NCBI GenBank assembly: GCA_033675265.1
Contig: JAUJYZ010001388.1
Location: 62,001 to 126,000, forward strand
Source of the DNA: Actinostola sp. cb2023
Lineage: Eukaryota > Cnidaria > Anthozoa > Actiniaria > Actinostolidae
Direction of reading: 5' to 3'
Length of the DNA: 64,000 nt
The notes beneath the pieces were generated by a model. It was not told the DNA's origin. It was given only the letters and a program-made list of their open reading frames with translations, and searched no databases. Both the position numbers and the translations under genes were made by a program. This document shows, in pieces, positions 1 to 11,544 of the stretch. Positions within the stretch are counted from its first letter, which is position 1, and each line of letters opens with the position of its first letter.

Positions 1-803
1 TATTTTTAAGCTCAAACTCCATGTACCAAGAAGCGTTTGATGGATTTGAAAATAGGTAATTTTTACGCGTTCGTTCAGATGCTTCGATAGCATCTCAATC
101 AGATGCTTCGATAGCATCTCAATTAGAGATCTAAAGAAATAGTTAGATTCAAAATCCCAAAGAGATTATTAGTGTTTTAGAAAGAGGAAATAACACCTTT
201 GTATGTAGCAAAATATTAGTTTCGTACAACCGTCGGTTTTTTTACGCGAACACATCGAAAATGCTTAATTTTCGCTTCGCGTCATCGTCGGCCGAAGGCT
301 ATTTTGAGGGAATTTCGACTTTCTTCAATTTTGAAGAAAATAAAAAGCTCTTGAAGTTTTCGATACTATTTTTGGAAATGGTACACCAAAGGGGTTCTAT
401 TGGTGAAATAAAACGAAATTCGATTTTTCGCAACTGTCCGCCGATTCTCGATATTTAGAGGCAGTGGCTCTTAATTAATCGTTTATTATCTAAATCTTCA
501 TTCTCTGGTTGTCTTTATCTTTTATTCTGTAAATGTAAATTTTAGTGTTAGTTTTTTTAACCGGATAAACATCGATTAACATATAGCTCTGACTATTTCT
601 TAAAAATCTGAAAAGACAAATTGAGTTACTGAAGATCATAAGGCAAATTAATTTTCCGCCTATCTATAAACACGTAGCCCGAGGGGTTTGGAGAGTCAGT
701 GGAACTCTTTTTTTAGGTCTGTAGTTTATTATTGGCAAAAATAATACAAAAACAACGCGTTTCAGATAGCCCAAGGCTGTGATGCCTCCACCTTTGCAGC
801 ACT
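1..803. other. gene-poor leader region
   Basis: No supported gene. A short tandem duplication of a roughly 26-bp unit (core 'gatgcttcgatagcatctca') lies near 79-125. The open frames here are short, lack splice context and do not resemble a known protein. The stretch could be 3' flank or intron of a gene to the left, which cannot be decided from this window. Confidence 0.5.
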
Positions 804-817
804 GTTTCCATGGCAAC
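804..817 (+). promoter_or_regulatory. candidate RFX X-box (distal, STPG1)
   Basis: The 14-mer GTTTCCATGGCAAC is an imperfect palindrome that reads GTTGCCATGGAAAC on the other strand. It fits the RFX X-box pattern (GTNRCC, 0-3 bases, RGYAAC) with one mismatch. RFX factors drive ciliary and flagellar genes, and the gene 770 bp downstream is a sperm-tail protein. Binding is inferred. Confidence 0.45.
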
Positions 818-1535
818 TACGTAGTCGCGTCGGCCATTGAAACAGTTTCCAACGCTGACATTCACGACAAATGTATTTTTAAAATTTGTTTTATTAAAAC
901 TTGTGTCACTACTAAATTTATTACATTTTTCGTGGCCGCATGTATTTTTTTTTGCTGCATGTTGATTCATATAATCTATCGTTTCCTCTGGAAATGATGG
1001 CCGATCAAGAACATCAGATTCAACAAAAACCACTGAACATACTGACATTTATACTAGTCAAGGGTGGTTTCGTATTCAAGAAAATTTAGATTTTGTTGGA
1101 ATGAAACAAGTACATCTGGCGAGAGCTTGACTGGGCCGCTACTTTTTAAATAGAATCGAACGGATTTCAGACGTTTTTTTCCCTCCCTTTTATAAGTCCC
1201 CCGGTTATAAGCCCACCAGAAAATTAAACCCTTACGAAGTTATGTAAGCCCAGGGCTTATAAACGGGATTCTACGGTATTCTCTTTTATTGTTTGCAAAC
1301 TGTAAATATATTCTTTGTACAAATTATGGTGTAAATAAAACAATTGATATTTTCTTCTAAGAAAATATAATGTTTCAATTTCGAAGCAATGTAGTCGTCA
1401 AATAAAAAATAAATAAGAAAGCGAATAAAATCAGAAAAGGAGTTAGGTAAGGTGATAATTAAATAAATAAATAATTGTGATTCATGATCATTCACGAATC
1501 ATGCACCAACTGGGTTCCCTGTGTAATCACAGCTG

Positions 1536-1549
1536 GTTTCCATGACGAC
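1536..1549 (-). promoter_or_regulatory. candidate RFX X-box (proximal, STPG1)
   Basis: On the minus strand this reads GTCGTCATGGAAAC, two differences from GTTGCCATGGAAAC at 804-817. It lies 25 to 37 bp before the two possible start codons (1574, 1586) of the STPG1-like gene, so it is either promoter-proximal or in the 5' UTR. A ciliary-type gene with two X-box-like sites upstream is coherent, but the match alone is weak. Confidence 0.4.
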
Positions 1550-1573
1550 CATGTGGAAGCAAGAACCCCTGGC

Positions 1574-4500
1574 ATGGAAACAAAGATGGCGGACAGTGTT
1601 CGTTTAGAACAAACGCCAAAAAGACCGGTTGGTGGAGGGATAAACGCTGGTAGACTTCACAGAGGTAAGAAGAACTGGTACCTAAATGATTGGTGAGGCT
1701 TGTGCTCTCAAATGTACACTGTAGACGCAGTTGATGTGATTTTGTGGGTTCACAAAACTCATACTCGTAGCTTTTAAATACATGTAGCAAGTCAAAATGT
1801 CGAAATGTAAGCTTACTATTGATTGTCTCTCAGGTCATGGAAAGACAGCAGCTTCAGCGTCCATACCGAGCAAATATCAAACAATTGTGACTGATAATTC
1901 GGAGAAAAAAGGATTTCTATCTCGGTCGAAACGATTTTACAGTGGCATTGGGGTAAGCAAAGAAGCAATGCAGTAAGCTTATCTATTAGCTAAAACTACC
2001 AAGACTACTGAGTACTATGTAGTCTGATCGTCTACAGCTGTACTGTGTACATTTGGTCGTCAGATAACGTAGAAATCTTTGTCAAAACCTCATGAACTGT
2101 CCGAAATATGGCAGTCGAAACTTGATGTCATATACCCCGGCCATACCAATCGATAAAAATCGATCATCGGAAAGTAATCGAATTCATCGATATTAATCGA
2201 TAATAATCATTTGATTAGTATTGATTGATATCGGTAATCGATGATAATCGATACTCACAACCCAAGTGTCCTTGATTATATCGATTATTATCGATTCATA
2301 TCAAATATCATCGATTCCAAAAATTCACCACGGCGAATATGATACGTGATCTAAATAATTTGTTGAAGCACAATCACCAACTGTAGCGAACAACACAGCG
2401 TCAATTCATCTACCGCACTATTAACAAATCTTTACCATGTCTGAAGGATTTCTGAGCATCGTTGAAAATCGATAGAAATCGATGATAATCGATGAAAATT
2501 GATACTCACACAATTTTACGTGATCGATTTTCATTGATTTCCAATATTAATCGATTGATTGGTATCGATTATTATCGATTGTTATTGATTTTTATCGATT
2601 ATCGGAATTATCGATTGGTATGGCCGGGCATATACATTGTTATATATGCATGTTTCAATATAAAGCTTATTTTTGATTGTTTATTTTCTTTGTAAAGGGG
2701 TACAACCCAGGACCTGGACAGTATGGTCATATGTCAAAGACTGAGACAGAAAGCACCTCCTATTCCAAGAAGGGAACTGGTGGCTTTGCATCAAAGGTTT
2801 GTACATTGTACGTGTACACAAGTAATTGAATTAAATCATAATAACATGTATACTGAGTGTAATGACATGTTTTGAAGTGTTGCTACTCCCTCTGGATGGG
2901 AATGCTAGTCCATTGCAGGTTAATTAAAGGTGCGGACACATGGTGCAACATTGCTGGCAATTTTGTTGCAGCGTGTCCACCCATGACTAGCGCATTTTAA
3001 TAAATGACATCCATATATAAAAGGTTTATTTTTAAATTATTGTAAGAGCGCTGAGCCCCAGTGTGGCACTCCTAAAGCCATTTATTATTATTATTATTAA
3101 TACGATGTAATTTGTTGCTCGCAATGTTACAGAAGTAGGACTCGATTCTACTTCTGCAACATTGCTCGCAACATGTTGCAGAGGTGGACACATGCTGCAA
3201 CAATACATGTTGCAGGGAATGTTGCATGAAATGTTGCACCGTGTGTCCGCACCTTACATGTAATTCCCAGCATTTAAAAAATTAGATTACTCTACCAATT
3301 CGCTGGTACCCATTTATATATGGATGGAGTAAGGCAATGTGAAAGTAAAATGTCTTGTCCAAGGACACAGGTATCCTCAACTGGCCAGGAATCAATCTCA
3401 GGCCTGTCGAACCAGAGTGCTTTCTCTCTCTCTATATAATCTTGTTACGAAGAAAATATGTACACAAAATGTTCATATATAACTGTATTAATAAATGATC
3501 TTTTTGTATCTGTTCATCAGTGCAAAAGATTTCCCAGAAAACAAATTCAAGGAGAGTCAGGCCCAGGTCCAGGTGAGAGATGGTGCTAAATGCATGCGTA
3601 CTTAACAACAAATTTTAATCTGAAAGAAATAACGAGAAAATATCTCAGTTGGATTGCCATGTTTTACTGAATATTTCGGTCTCTAGCTAGTGACCATCAT
3701 CTGCAATAATTTAGTTTACATGAACGATAGTACTTATAGTACTGATGAAATTATCATTACAATGGTACAATTGTGCATAAAGAATCTAGTTGAGTAAACT
3801 CAAAGGTGTCGATTGTCCTTGTTCATTGAATGTTAATAAAGCAGATTTCAAGATCCTGGCCACCAACTACCCCTTTTACAGGAAAAGGAAAACCGCTGAG
3901 GCTTTGCTAATCAAGGAAAAGAAACCAACACTCAATGGACAAGGACAATCGACACCTCTGAGTTTACTCAACTAGATTCTTTATGCACAATGTACCATTG
4001 TAATGATAATTTCATCAGTACTATAAGTACTATCGTTCATGTAACTAAATTATTGCAGATGATGGTCACTAGCTAGAGACCGAAATATTCAGTAAAACAT
4101 GGCAATCCAACTGAGATATCTTCTCGTTATTTCTTTCATACTAAAACTGTATGCCCAAATCAACATTTAAAATTTTAATCTATAACACAGTGAAAAAGAG
4201 TATTTAACTTTACTGACGTTTTGAGCCTTAGCCCTTTGTCAGAGTAAGAGAACTTGACAACAACTTGTGTTCTTGGAATTATGCACCTAGTTTTTTGTAC
4301 ATGTATTCCAAAAATCATTGTCCCCGCCGAAAGCAACAAGCATGAAGCTGACGACCGCAAAGGGCATTGGGACTTTCTTCTTATTCATTTATTCATCCGT
4401 AGACATTTTGACAACATGCATTTTCAAATGGCCGAATAGTTCCAAATGATTGCTATTCAACGCTCGTAGGGATAACTTCTCAAGTACCACGGATAAGTAA

Positions 4501-7500
4501 ATTAATTAGGAGATTCCCAAAGTCCTTTGCGGTAGTCAGCTTCTTGCTTGTTGCTTTCGGCCCGGACAACGATATTTGGAATAGGTGTGTAAGAAACTGC
4601 ATACACTCAGATCTAACTTGTTATTAAAGTTGTTGTCCATATGTTTTTGCCTTATCAGGAGAATATGAGGCTTTCGCACCAAGCGAAAACTACTTCAACA
4701 AATCAGGTGTCACAAGGTAAAATCATGAAATCGTACATTGATCGCATCACATCATCATCAAACCCAGAGACTTCTCAGTAGAGATGGGAGAAATAATAAT
4801 AATAATAATGTGCTTCTGGCACATTTCTAACCTCAATGCGCTTACAATGTGTCTTAAAGAGAAGAAGACACAGGGATGAGATTGATCAGTAGCTAGCTAT
4901 ACAGTGTACATGTACCAAGCAGCGTCTTAAATTGCATTTGTTTAATTTGACCATTAGCACATTTCACCTTCCTATTGCCATAAAAAGAGAAGACAAGAAA
5001 AATGTTCTACCAGCTCCCAACCAGTACAATGTAAGTACTTGTGGAACTACTAGTGTAACACTATTATAAATCCTCAGGTAAAAATACAACCTGAATCTCA
5101 TCCATCTCAAGGTTACCAGCCTTGTCAATGTACATGTAGCTTGAAGTTGGCGAGTTAGGAACAACACGACGCAGAGCAAGTGCCTGGAATTCCAATTTAA
5201 CCCTATTCTTGCCATCGTTCTTTGGGGGGGGGGGGGGTACCTCGCCATTGCCACGTCAATTTTGGGGAAAATATGTATACTTGATTACCGGTAATTAAAC
5301 ATAGCACAACAACCAGTCAACAGATTGAAACAAAAATACCATCATTTTATAGCTTATAGACAAGGCTTCCATTATCATTATTATTATCTGGCAAAAGAAT
5401 ATTCGTAATCCCGGTATTTCTTACTGTGAAATTCAGAGGAGGACGATAAACTCGCGTGCCGAACCTCGGCAAATTCTTGCTTAAGGATCAGGAATCATTT
5501 CATTGGAAGTGGCAATTGGAAACAGACTATCTACCGTCGGTATATACAACCTTGAGTATAAAGATGACATTCTTTATTTGAATAGACATGTTTCTCTTTA
5601 TTCTCAAGCTTATTATGTTACAGTTTCTGTTACACAGACTTTTTGGAACAGAAACAGACAGTTCTATCTTCCATGAATTTTTACAGGTTTATTTTAAGCA
5701 TTTTAATTGTCACAGCCATTATAACTCCAGTACATACAATGTACGTACCATCCACATACTTCCCAAAAGAAGGTGATTGTACATGTATGGTATTATGTTT
5801 TGATCAAAATAATGTTCTTTATTATTAGATTGGTAAATATACAGGAAAAGTAGTTCATGACAACAATGTATCCGCTTATGCTGCATTCAAATCAAGGTTA
5901 GTTTGGTGGCATATAACATACTACATGTAGTTAACATACTATAAACTCCTCGCGATTGTAAACTGCTCGGCTGCCGTATAGGCAACAATCATAATTATGC
6001 AATCCGAAAAAGTCCTCCATCAGTATGTAAAGCATATTGAAACATTGTAAAATGCACTATATAAGATCTTATTATTATTATTATTATTATTATTATTGGT
6101 GGTACAAGGCATAGTTTGAATAGAAACACGGTGTTCAATTTGTAAACTACAAATGTATCGTCTGTTTTCAGGTCCAAAAGAGAAATAAATAACCCAAATT
6201 TAACCAAAGGACCATCACCTTGTAAGTATAAATTATAGTCTAAAGTTATTTGTGTGACATACTCATTATGTACATGTACCTGGTTTAAATGAAATACTTA
6301 CATGTACTAGTAGTCATTTATAAATACTCTCTGAACCATCAAATTATGCCGCAATTAGAAATTCTGAGACATGGAGGGAAAAAATTGATCAAGATCTGAG
6401 TAAATTTTGCAGGACTCTTTTAAAACAATTCTCAGGACTGTTCTATACCCTTATTATTACATGTCAATGTATTTAACAGTACACATCTCTTATATTGGGG
6501 ACATCTCATATTGGGGTCCCTGTGGTCATCTACATGTAAGTGTATCATATACACTGTACTCACCACAGTGTTCTGGTACTCGGTGGCTAACCATGAAGTG
6601 GTTTTATCATCCCATACAAAGCATTAACCATGATTGATTGATTGACGGCAGGTCGATACAATATCAATGACAAATTAGTCAGTGATTCACCAAAGACAGT
6701 GTCAGCGCCATTCAAATCCACTGTGGAACGAAAGATGATGCAGTCACCACTACCAATCCCTGGCCCAGGCTCGTACGACCCATCCTCCGGCGATGAATCA
6801 ACAGCTAATAAAAGATTACAAAGAGGATTTTTGTAAGTTTGTGATTTTTTTTTTTTTTAGAAATATGTACTAAACACTAGTCTAAGAGCAGATTTCATAT
6901 GACGGCATGTACCGGATGGTCACGGCATGGATTTATTCAAAATTTTAAAACATCATGGCAAGCCATGCTTGTCACATGAAATCTGCTCTAGATAACACAG
7001 TGCCATCCATCAGCTGTCACGTCCAATAGCAATAATTACTTCTCCATTGACAATGCCTACTTGAGGGAATGGTAAAATCTAACCAGGGCTCGTTTACTGG
7101 TACATATATAAATCCAAGCCAGAGACATTCTGAGAGATGCCTCAACTTTTAGGAGTTCTAGAATTGAATTTTTGGGACATCAAAATTTTCAAATTTCAGG
7201 CAAATTTTCCAGGGGCCATTCGCTACCTCTTACACTTGTACATGTACTCAGACACACTTACCAACATTATTGTGCATCCCTGACTTCAGTGGAGGTCACA
7301 TCCAGTTGGTGTAGTAGTACATGTAGCACTGGTACGGTGTAGTGATTTTCAGGAGTAGGAAGTGACTTTGAGCCTCATACATGTACTATGATACAGTTAA
7401 TGGTCAGATAATTAAGCCATCATGGATAATATACCAGTATATACCTTAGTAGTTACTAGTACCATGCATTGCCACTTTTTGGATTAAAGCTTGCATGACA

Positions 7501-10500
7501 GTGAAACTACGGCAGACTCTTGAAAACCTAAAACACCATGGTGACGGCACTGCACCTCTGTGCTGTATGTTTTTCAGTCATACGGAATCTCTCTACTACA
7601 CTACCACTGCAGATGAAAGTTGCGACTCACGTACATGCAGTGCACGTACATGTAAGTTTGCACTAGACTTCCATCAATCGTATACATCAAATATGCCAAA
7701 AGTGGCTTCTTTGATGTCTGGAGTCTAAATTAATGCAAACTGACAGTCAATACTTTTTTCGTCTCTGAATTGTGGTTGCGTTTAAGGGTGGACTAACATA
7801 TTTCGTTACTATGCAACCGCGTTGCTATGGGGTTTTACATGTCTTCAATTCTTTAGCTTTGTTGAGGATTATTTTCTGAAATTTTGATATTTTATAGCCT
7901 TGTTAAACATACTACTTCTCTCTAGGGGTTTTAAATTTCGTCTAAGCAGAAATGAGCAAGCATCATGGGCTCCTGCAAGCATACAATTTATGAATTGAAA
8001 GTCATACAATTCGCGCATCTCCTGCTTGGGTACAACAGGAAAATCAAAACGTCTTTGCTGCATAACAAATGACAGAATAGAGAACTGTCTAAACATTTTC
8101 GTAGGATTCTTTTCCGAAATCCATCAATTCAATGCTGAAAAAGAATGGTAAATTTAACAAGACTTCACTGCACATGCGCAGATTCTCGTTTTCAAAAACC
8201 TTCAAAATTTTCGAGCACGTTCACTGAGGGTTATTTTTTTCTAACCTAGAATATCAACAACGACCTAGTCAACATTGCTGAGCATGCTTTTTAAAAACTG
8301 AAGACAATATGACAAGTTATGGAATTTAATCCTTAAAAACAGATCGAAAAACGTCCATAAAAAAATCATTTTTCATTTAAAAACCAAATCCATGCTCAGT
8401 TGTCTGCTCCTTGTGTTGTAGAACAAGTGTATAATCATAGATTTACAGTATCTTATAAATCCTTGGAAAAAAAGAGCGTTTTCTGTTTTGATGACGTCAT
8501 TGTGACGTAATTTGGTGACGTCATGCTCTGACAAAGCTTTCTCCCTTACAATCACTTCCTATAAGTCCCTTCTCTTCTCTTTGAATTTTACGATTTTTTT
8601 GAGGTTTCAAATTTTCCTTAGCAACATCAGTCAATCGAAATAAATATGTTAGTCCACCCTTAAGCACTGCAAAAAGTGACAAAATGCCATAATTTGTGCC
8701 AAGTAGAATGGGGGTTTGCAGGTCTTGCGTGACTAGAGCGAAAGTTATGGGCAACCGAAGTTGGCTTTTTTCTTGAGAAACATATGGTGGTGGGCAACAG
8801 CTATTCATCGAAATTACTTCAAAATTTCAATTTTTGCTGACTTTTGGTGTGCTCTTTTTAAAATATTATATTTTTGTTTTTGTTGGGTTAAAATTTAAAA
8901 TGTCACGCAAGAACTGCAAACTCCCCATTGCAGTTAAATTCTTGTTCATAAATATTATTACTTCGTGACACTACAATTTTGACTTCTGCTGAAACTCTTT
9001 CTCATTGACAGAAATAAACACTACCTGTGCATCTCGGCACCAGCATTGCCACTCCCGCTGCCCGACCCAACACCAGGCCCAGGCCATTATAACATAGTCG
9101 ACTACGAAGGACCGCCAAAACACTTCATGTCCAGTTCTGTGTTCGTCTCGTCTACAAGTCGTTGGATGACTGGCAGTGGTCAGATTGTTGCTATTGACGA
9201 TGACGATCCTGGACCTGGTAGGTTGAATTGATTTATGGAACTCATTGCTGTAGTGCAACACTGAAAATGTGACCACTTTTTATTGATGCATACTTTTATT
9301 GCCATTCAGGGCATTCTATTACTAGTCGTCAAGACCAAGTAGTACACATGTACATATGCATTTAGGGTCACTAGTTTTTGCTACGTCAAACAATTAACAC
9401 TTAGTGACTGGGACTGAGGGAAACAGTATGTTTTGTGGTCCCGAGACCGTCCGCCTCGGGAAACATTCGTGGTCGAGGGACCACAAAACATACTGCTTTC
9501 CCGAGGTCCCAGTCAATAAGTGTTTTGTTATATACCAACTGTCAAAGAACAACAAAAAGATGTAATTTCAAGCGCGTTTACCAAGGTCAATCAAGGTTAC
9601 AAAGCTCAATCAACTTCCGGTTTTGTTATTGCCGGTCCACAAAACATATTGTTGCCCGCTGAGAGCTGTTGCCGGGGAAACATGAAAACTTGTTCACATG
9701 ATACCCGCTCGCCCAATCAGAGCACGAGAAAAATGGACTTTGACAGTTGGTATATAACAATCATAATTACCATGCATGTAATACTCAGTTAGTAAGACTA
9801 TTAATAGACCTTTCCCACATTCAATTCAATGACCATGCACAATTGCAGGGCTCCCTGCAAGAACAACGTAAGTGATCTCTGACCAAAATCTCAATTCTCC
9901 TGGAGATTCTTTGAATTTCAAAGGAGAATTTGGGTTTTGATCACAAGTCTCCGTTCTTGCAGGGACCCTTCACTTATTGGCTTCAGTTCAAGATTGGGGT
10001 TATAGACAAAATACAGTATGGATAATTATTATGTCTACTGGTACCCCAGTCTTAACCTGGTGCTATTATTTGTGTAGTCTCCCTCGCAGCCGTGTTTAGT
10101 GTCGTCACGCAACGCTCTCTCCCCTTATACACAGCTGCTTACCCAAGCACTACATTCCGTTCCAATTGTAAGTGTTTAGCCAATCATATAAAGTTATTCG
10201 TTATTCATGTTCACTGGTTGTCAATGACTCGACACTCCCAGGCTCATGTTTCGTTGTTTATTTACGTAAGAATGATGCAAAGTTAGGAAATGAATTCACA
10301 TACACGATTTACTAGTCTTCCTGGCAGCCGTGTTTAGTGTATTGGTTTAGTGTATTGCCCAGTTAAACTCTTTGATATGAAATTATTTCGCTGCAAGGCA
10401 AAACGCTTCGTCAATGGACGCCATCTTGTTTGTCACTGGTCTTTGGTATGTTCGGTATGGCACGAACCTTGGCCTGTTTTCGGGCAACAAGCTCTGATTG

Positions 10501-11191
10501 GCTAATTCTGTGGAACGGATGTAGCGCTTGGGTAAGCAGCCGTGTTTAAGGGGAGAGAGCGTTGCGTGACGACACTAAACATGGCTGCGAGGGAGACTAT
10601 TATTTGTGGGCAGTGGAGCAGAATGCAGGAAAGATTTAATACCAACTTGTTCAATGACGTTTGCAAGATTTGCTTGTACACAAAAGGGATTTGTTGGAGG
10701 GACAATGCCAAACGTCCCTAGACACATCTACCAGATGTGCGACCTGAAACTTGGAGGATGGCATAGACATCGAGGTTCTTTCCCCCCATTGCTCTTTTTA
10801 TTAAGCATCACTTTTGCTTTCCATTGAGTCACCTAATCATCACAATACAGAGACCATACTACAACTACCAGAATGCTTTGCCCATTTTCTTTTGTTAGAT
10901 AATTTAAATTAGCACCAATTGTCTTACTATTCTCATGAGGGAATAAAAATCTGAATAAGAAAGAAAATTCCCAAAGCATTTTGGTAGTCGTCATCAAATA
11001 ATACCAACATGAAAATCACCTATTCTTTTGGCTTTGATGAGATATATTGGCCAAAAACTCATCATCTTTGTTCTGCATGCAGACTACATACTAACATACC
11101 TCCCTTTTCTGTTTTAGCAACCTACAGACCGCACAATCCTGGCAAACAATCATTTCTTTACAACTACAATTCAAGATGGGTGCCTAATTGA
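1574..11191 (+). CDS. STPG1: STPG1-like sperm-tail PG-rich repeat protein, 11 exons
   Basis: Spliced CDS: 1574-1664, 1834-1952, 2698-2796, 3521-3572, 4659-4716, 4958-5030, 5829-5896, 6172-6221, 6652-6832, 9012-9217, 11118-11191. The exons total 1,071 nt, exactly 357 codons including TGA, and every junction is GT-AG with matching phase. Starts at 1574 (METK...) and 1586 (MADS...) are both in frame, giving 356 or 352 aa; human STPG1 (MAPO2) is about 330 aa. The protein carries the family's proline-glycine repeats: YNPGPGQYG (exon 3), SGPGPGEYE (exons 4/5), PAPNQYN (6), GPSPCRYN (8/9), IPGPGSYDP (9), TPGPGHYN (10) and DPGPATYRP (10/11). It has no signal peptide or membrane segment. STPG proteins are associated with axonemes and sperm tails; vertebrate STPG1 has also been linked to apoptosis after alkylation damage. 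Introns 2, 3, 4, 9 and 10 host MITEs. It could instead be another short STPG paralogue, but length and repeat order favour STPG1. Confidence 0.88.
2136..2628. mobile_element. MITE, 493 bp, ATCGAT-rich, 7-bp TSD
   Basis: Inverted ends CCCGGCCATACCAATCGAT at the left and the reverse complement at 2610-2628, flanked by the direct repeat CATATAC (2129-2135 and 2629-2635). The interior is packed with ATCGAT/ATCGATT words on both strands, so the element can fold back along most of its length. It lies in STPG1 intron 2 just before exon 3. No coding capacity; superfamily unresolved (hAT-like by size of target duplication). Confidence 0.75.
2927..3253. mobile_element. MITE, 327 bp, AAGGTGCGGACAC ends
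   Basis: Inverted ends AAGGTGCGGACACATGGTGC and its near-complement at 3230-3253. The interior repeats the words 'tgttgca' and 'gtgtccac' on both strands. It lies in STPG1 intron 3 and is non-coding. Confidence 0.7.
3621..4138. mobile_element. Penelope-like 3' remnant with ~212-bp inverted arms
   Basis: Arms 3621-3833 and 3928-4138 are near-perfect reverse complements around a spacer of about 95 bp. Across the spacer, a plus-strand frame (3790-3975) ends with a stop after a segment of the type [20 protein letters not shown], which resembles the end of Penelope-like element ORFs (GIY-YIG endonuclease tail). The right arm is thus the natural 3' end and the left arm an inverted copy, a layout often seen in Penelope insertions. 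It sits in STPG1 intron 4 and is inactive. Confidence 0.6.
4213..4242 (-). ncRNA. decayed hammerhead-ribozyme-like motif
   Basis: On the minus strand a CTGACAA core box is followed by a four-pair stem (GGGC/GCTC with loop TAAG) and then AAAA-CGTC. This parallels the hammerhead layout CUGANGA - stem II - GAAA that sits in Penelope-like element repeats. Two catalytic purines (the G of the first box and the G of GAAA) read as A, so the copy would be inactive. Proximity to the Penelope remnant supports the origin. Confidence 0.35.
4304..4583. mobile_element. MITE with ~66-bp inverted ends
   Basis: The left end runs from 'attccaaaaatcattgtccc' and the right end at 4515-4583 is its near reverse complement (both include 'ccgaaagcaacaagca'). 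Non-coding, in STPG1 intron 4. Confidence 0.6.
6883..6991. mobile_element. short MITE, AGAGCAGATTTC ends
   Basis: About 109 bp with ends AGAGCAGATTTCATATGAC and its reverse complement. The same ends recur at 38831 and 53362, defining a dispersed family whose interior is rich in 'ggcacggcatgg' / 'ccgtgaccgtgcc'. In STPG1 intron 9. Confidence 0.6.
7782..8663. mobile_element. TTAA-bounded MITE, 882 bp
   Basis: Ends TTAAGGGTGGACTAACATAT and the reverse complement ending at 8663. TTAA at both edges suggests a piggyBac-type target site. The interior includes two TGACGTCA octamers (8491-8525). The open frames inside (7869-8096, 8521-8808) are not recognisable transposase. In STPG1 intron 9. Confidence 0.65.
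9396..9755. mobile_element. nested foldback element
   Basis: Arms 9396-9460 and 9465-9524 are reverse complements around 'ccgtccgcctcggg' and share the word 'cagtatgttttgtggtcc'. A second inverted pair, gttatataccaactgtcaaa and its complement, encloses 9527-9755. Non-coding, in STPG1 intron 10. Confidence 0.5.
9846..9970. mobile_element. MITE family 'CCCTGCAAGAAC', copy 1
   Basis: A ~125-bp element with ends CTCCCTGCAAGAAC / GTTCTTGCAGGGA. Two further copies occur at 28884-29017 and 41698-42001. The interior 'aattctcc...ggagaatt' is itself inverted. Confidence 0.65.
10075..10599. mobile_element. Mutator-like MITE, 525 bp, 9-bp TSD
   Basis: About 70-bp inverted ends beginning TAGTCTCCCTCGCAGCC, flanked by an exact 9-bp direct repeat TTATTTGTG (10066-10074 and 10600-10608). 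Long inverted ends with a 9-bp target duplication fit Mutator-like elements. An inner partial copy of the end occurs at about 10316-10345. In STPG1 intron 10. Confidence 0.75.
10856..10992. mobile_element. MITE, 137 bp
   Basis: Inverted ends ACTACAACTACCAGAATGCT and the near-complement at 10970-10992. Last element before STPG1 exon 11; non-coding. Confidence 0.5.
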
Positions 11192-11252
11192 CACTCACAG
11201 TGTACTAGAGATAAAGTAGTGTCAGATAGATTGATAGTTTTTACTAGGTCCC

Positions 11253-11388
11253 TAGACTTGCTCCCAAAGTCTTGTTCATTTTTCCCCCCGCGAAGTACGC
11301 TGTTTGGGCTTCCTGTGTTTGCTTGGGCTTAACACAGGAAGCCCAAACTTCGCCTGGGAAAAAACGAACGAGACTTGGAGCAAGTCTA
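11253..11388. mobile_element. MITE in STPG1 3' UTR, 9-bp TSD
   Basis: Inverted ends TAGACTTGCTCC, flanked by the exact 9-bp repeat CTAGGTCCC (11244-11252 and 11389-11397). The body is a foldback built around 'tttgggcttcctgtg'. It lies 62 bp after the STPG1 stop codon, so the transcript probably carries it. Confidence 0.75.
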
Positions 11389-11523
11389 CTAGGTCCCATA
11401 CTGTAATATCATTGTACATGTTTGTACATAGTAATTTATACATTATTAGTTCTGAATATTACACAGGCAAATGTACATAAGAAATATTTGTAAACATGTG
11501 CTTTTGTAAAAAAACAATATTCC

Positions 11524-11529
11524 AATAAA
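11524..11529 (+). terminator. candidate poly(A) signal of STPG1
   Basis: AATAAA, 333 bp after the TGA and followed by T/G-rich sequence. Position suits the end of the STPG1 transcript. Another AATAAA lies near 11684. Confidence 0.4.
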
Positions 11530-11544
11530 ATAAGTATATTTTGT

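Noticed and set aside
10606..10827. A 73-codon plus-strand frame considered as an extra STPG1 exon
   Set aside because: Exon 10 (9217) joins exon 11 (11118) in perfect phase to complete a PG repeat (DPGPATYRP); adding this frame breaks phase and has no PG motif.
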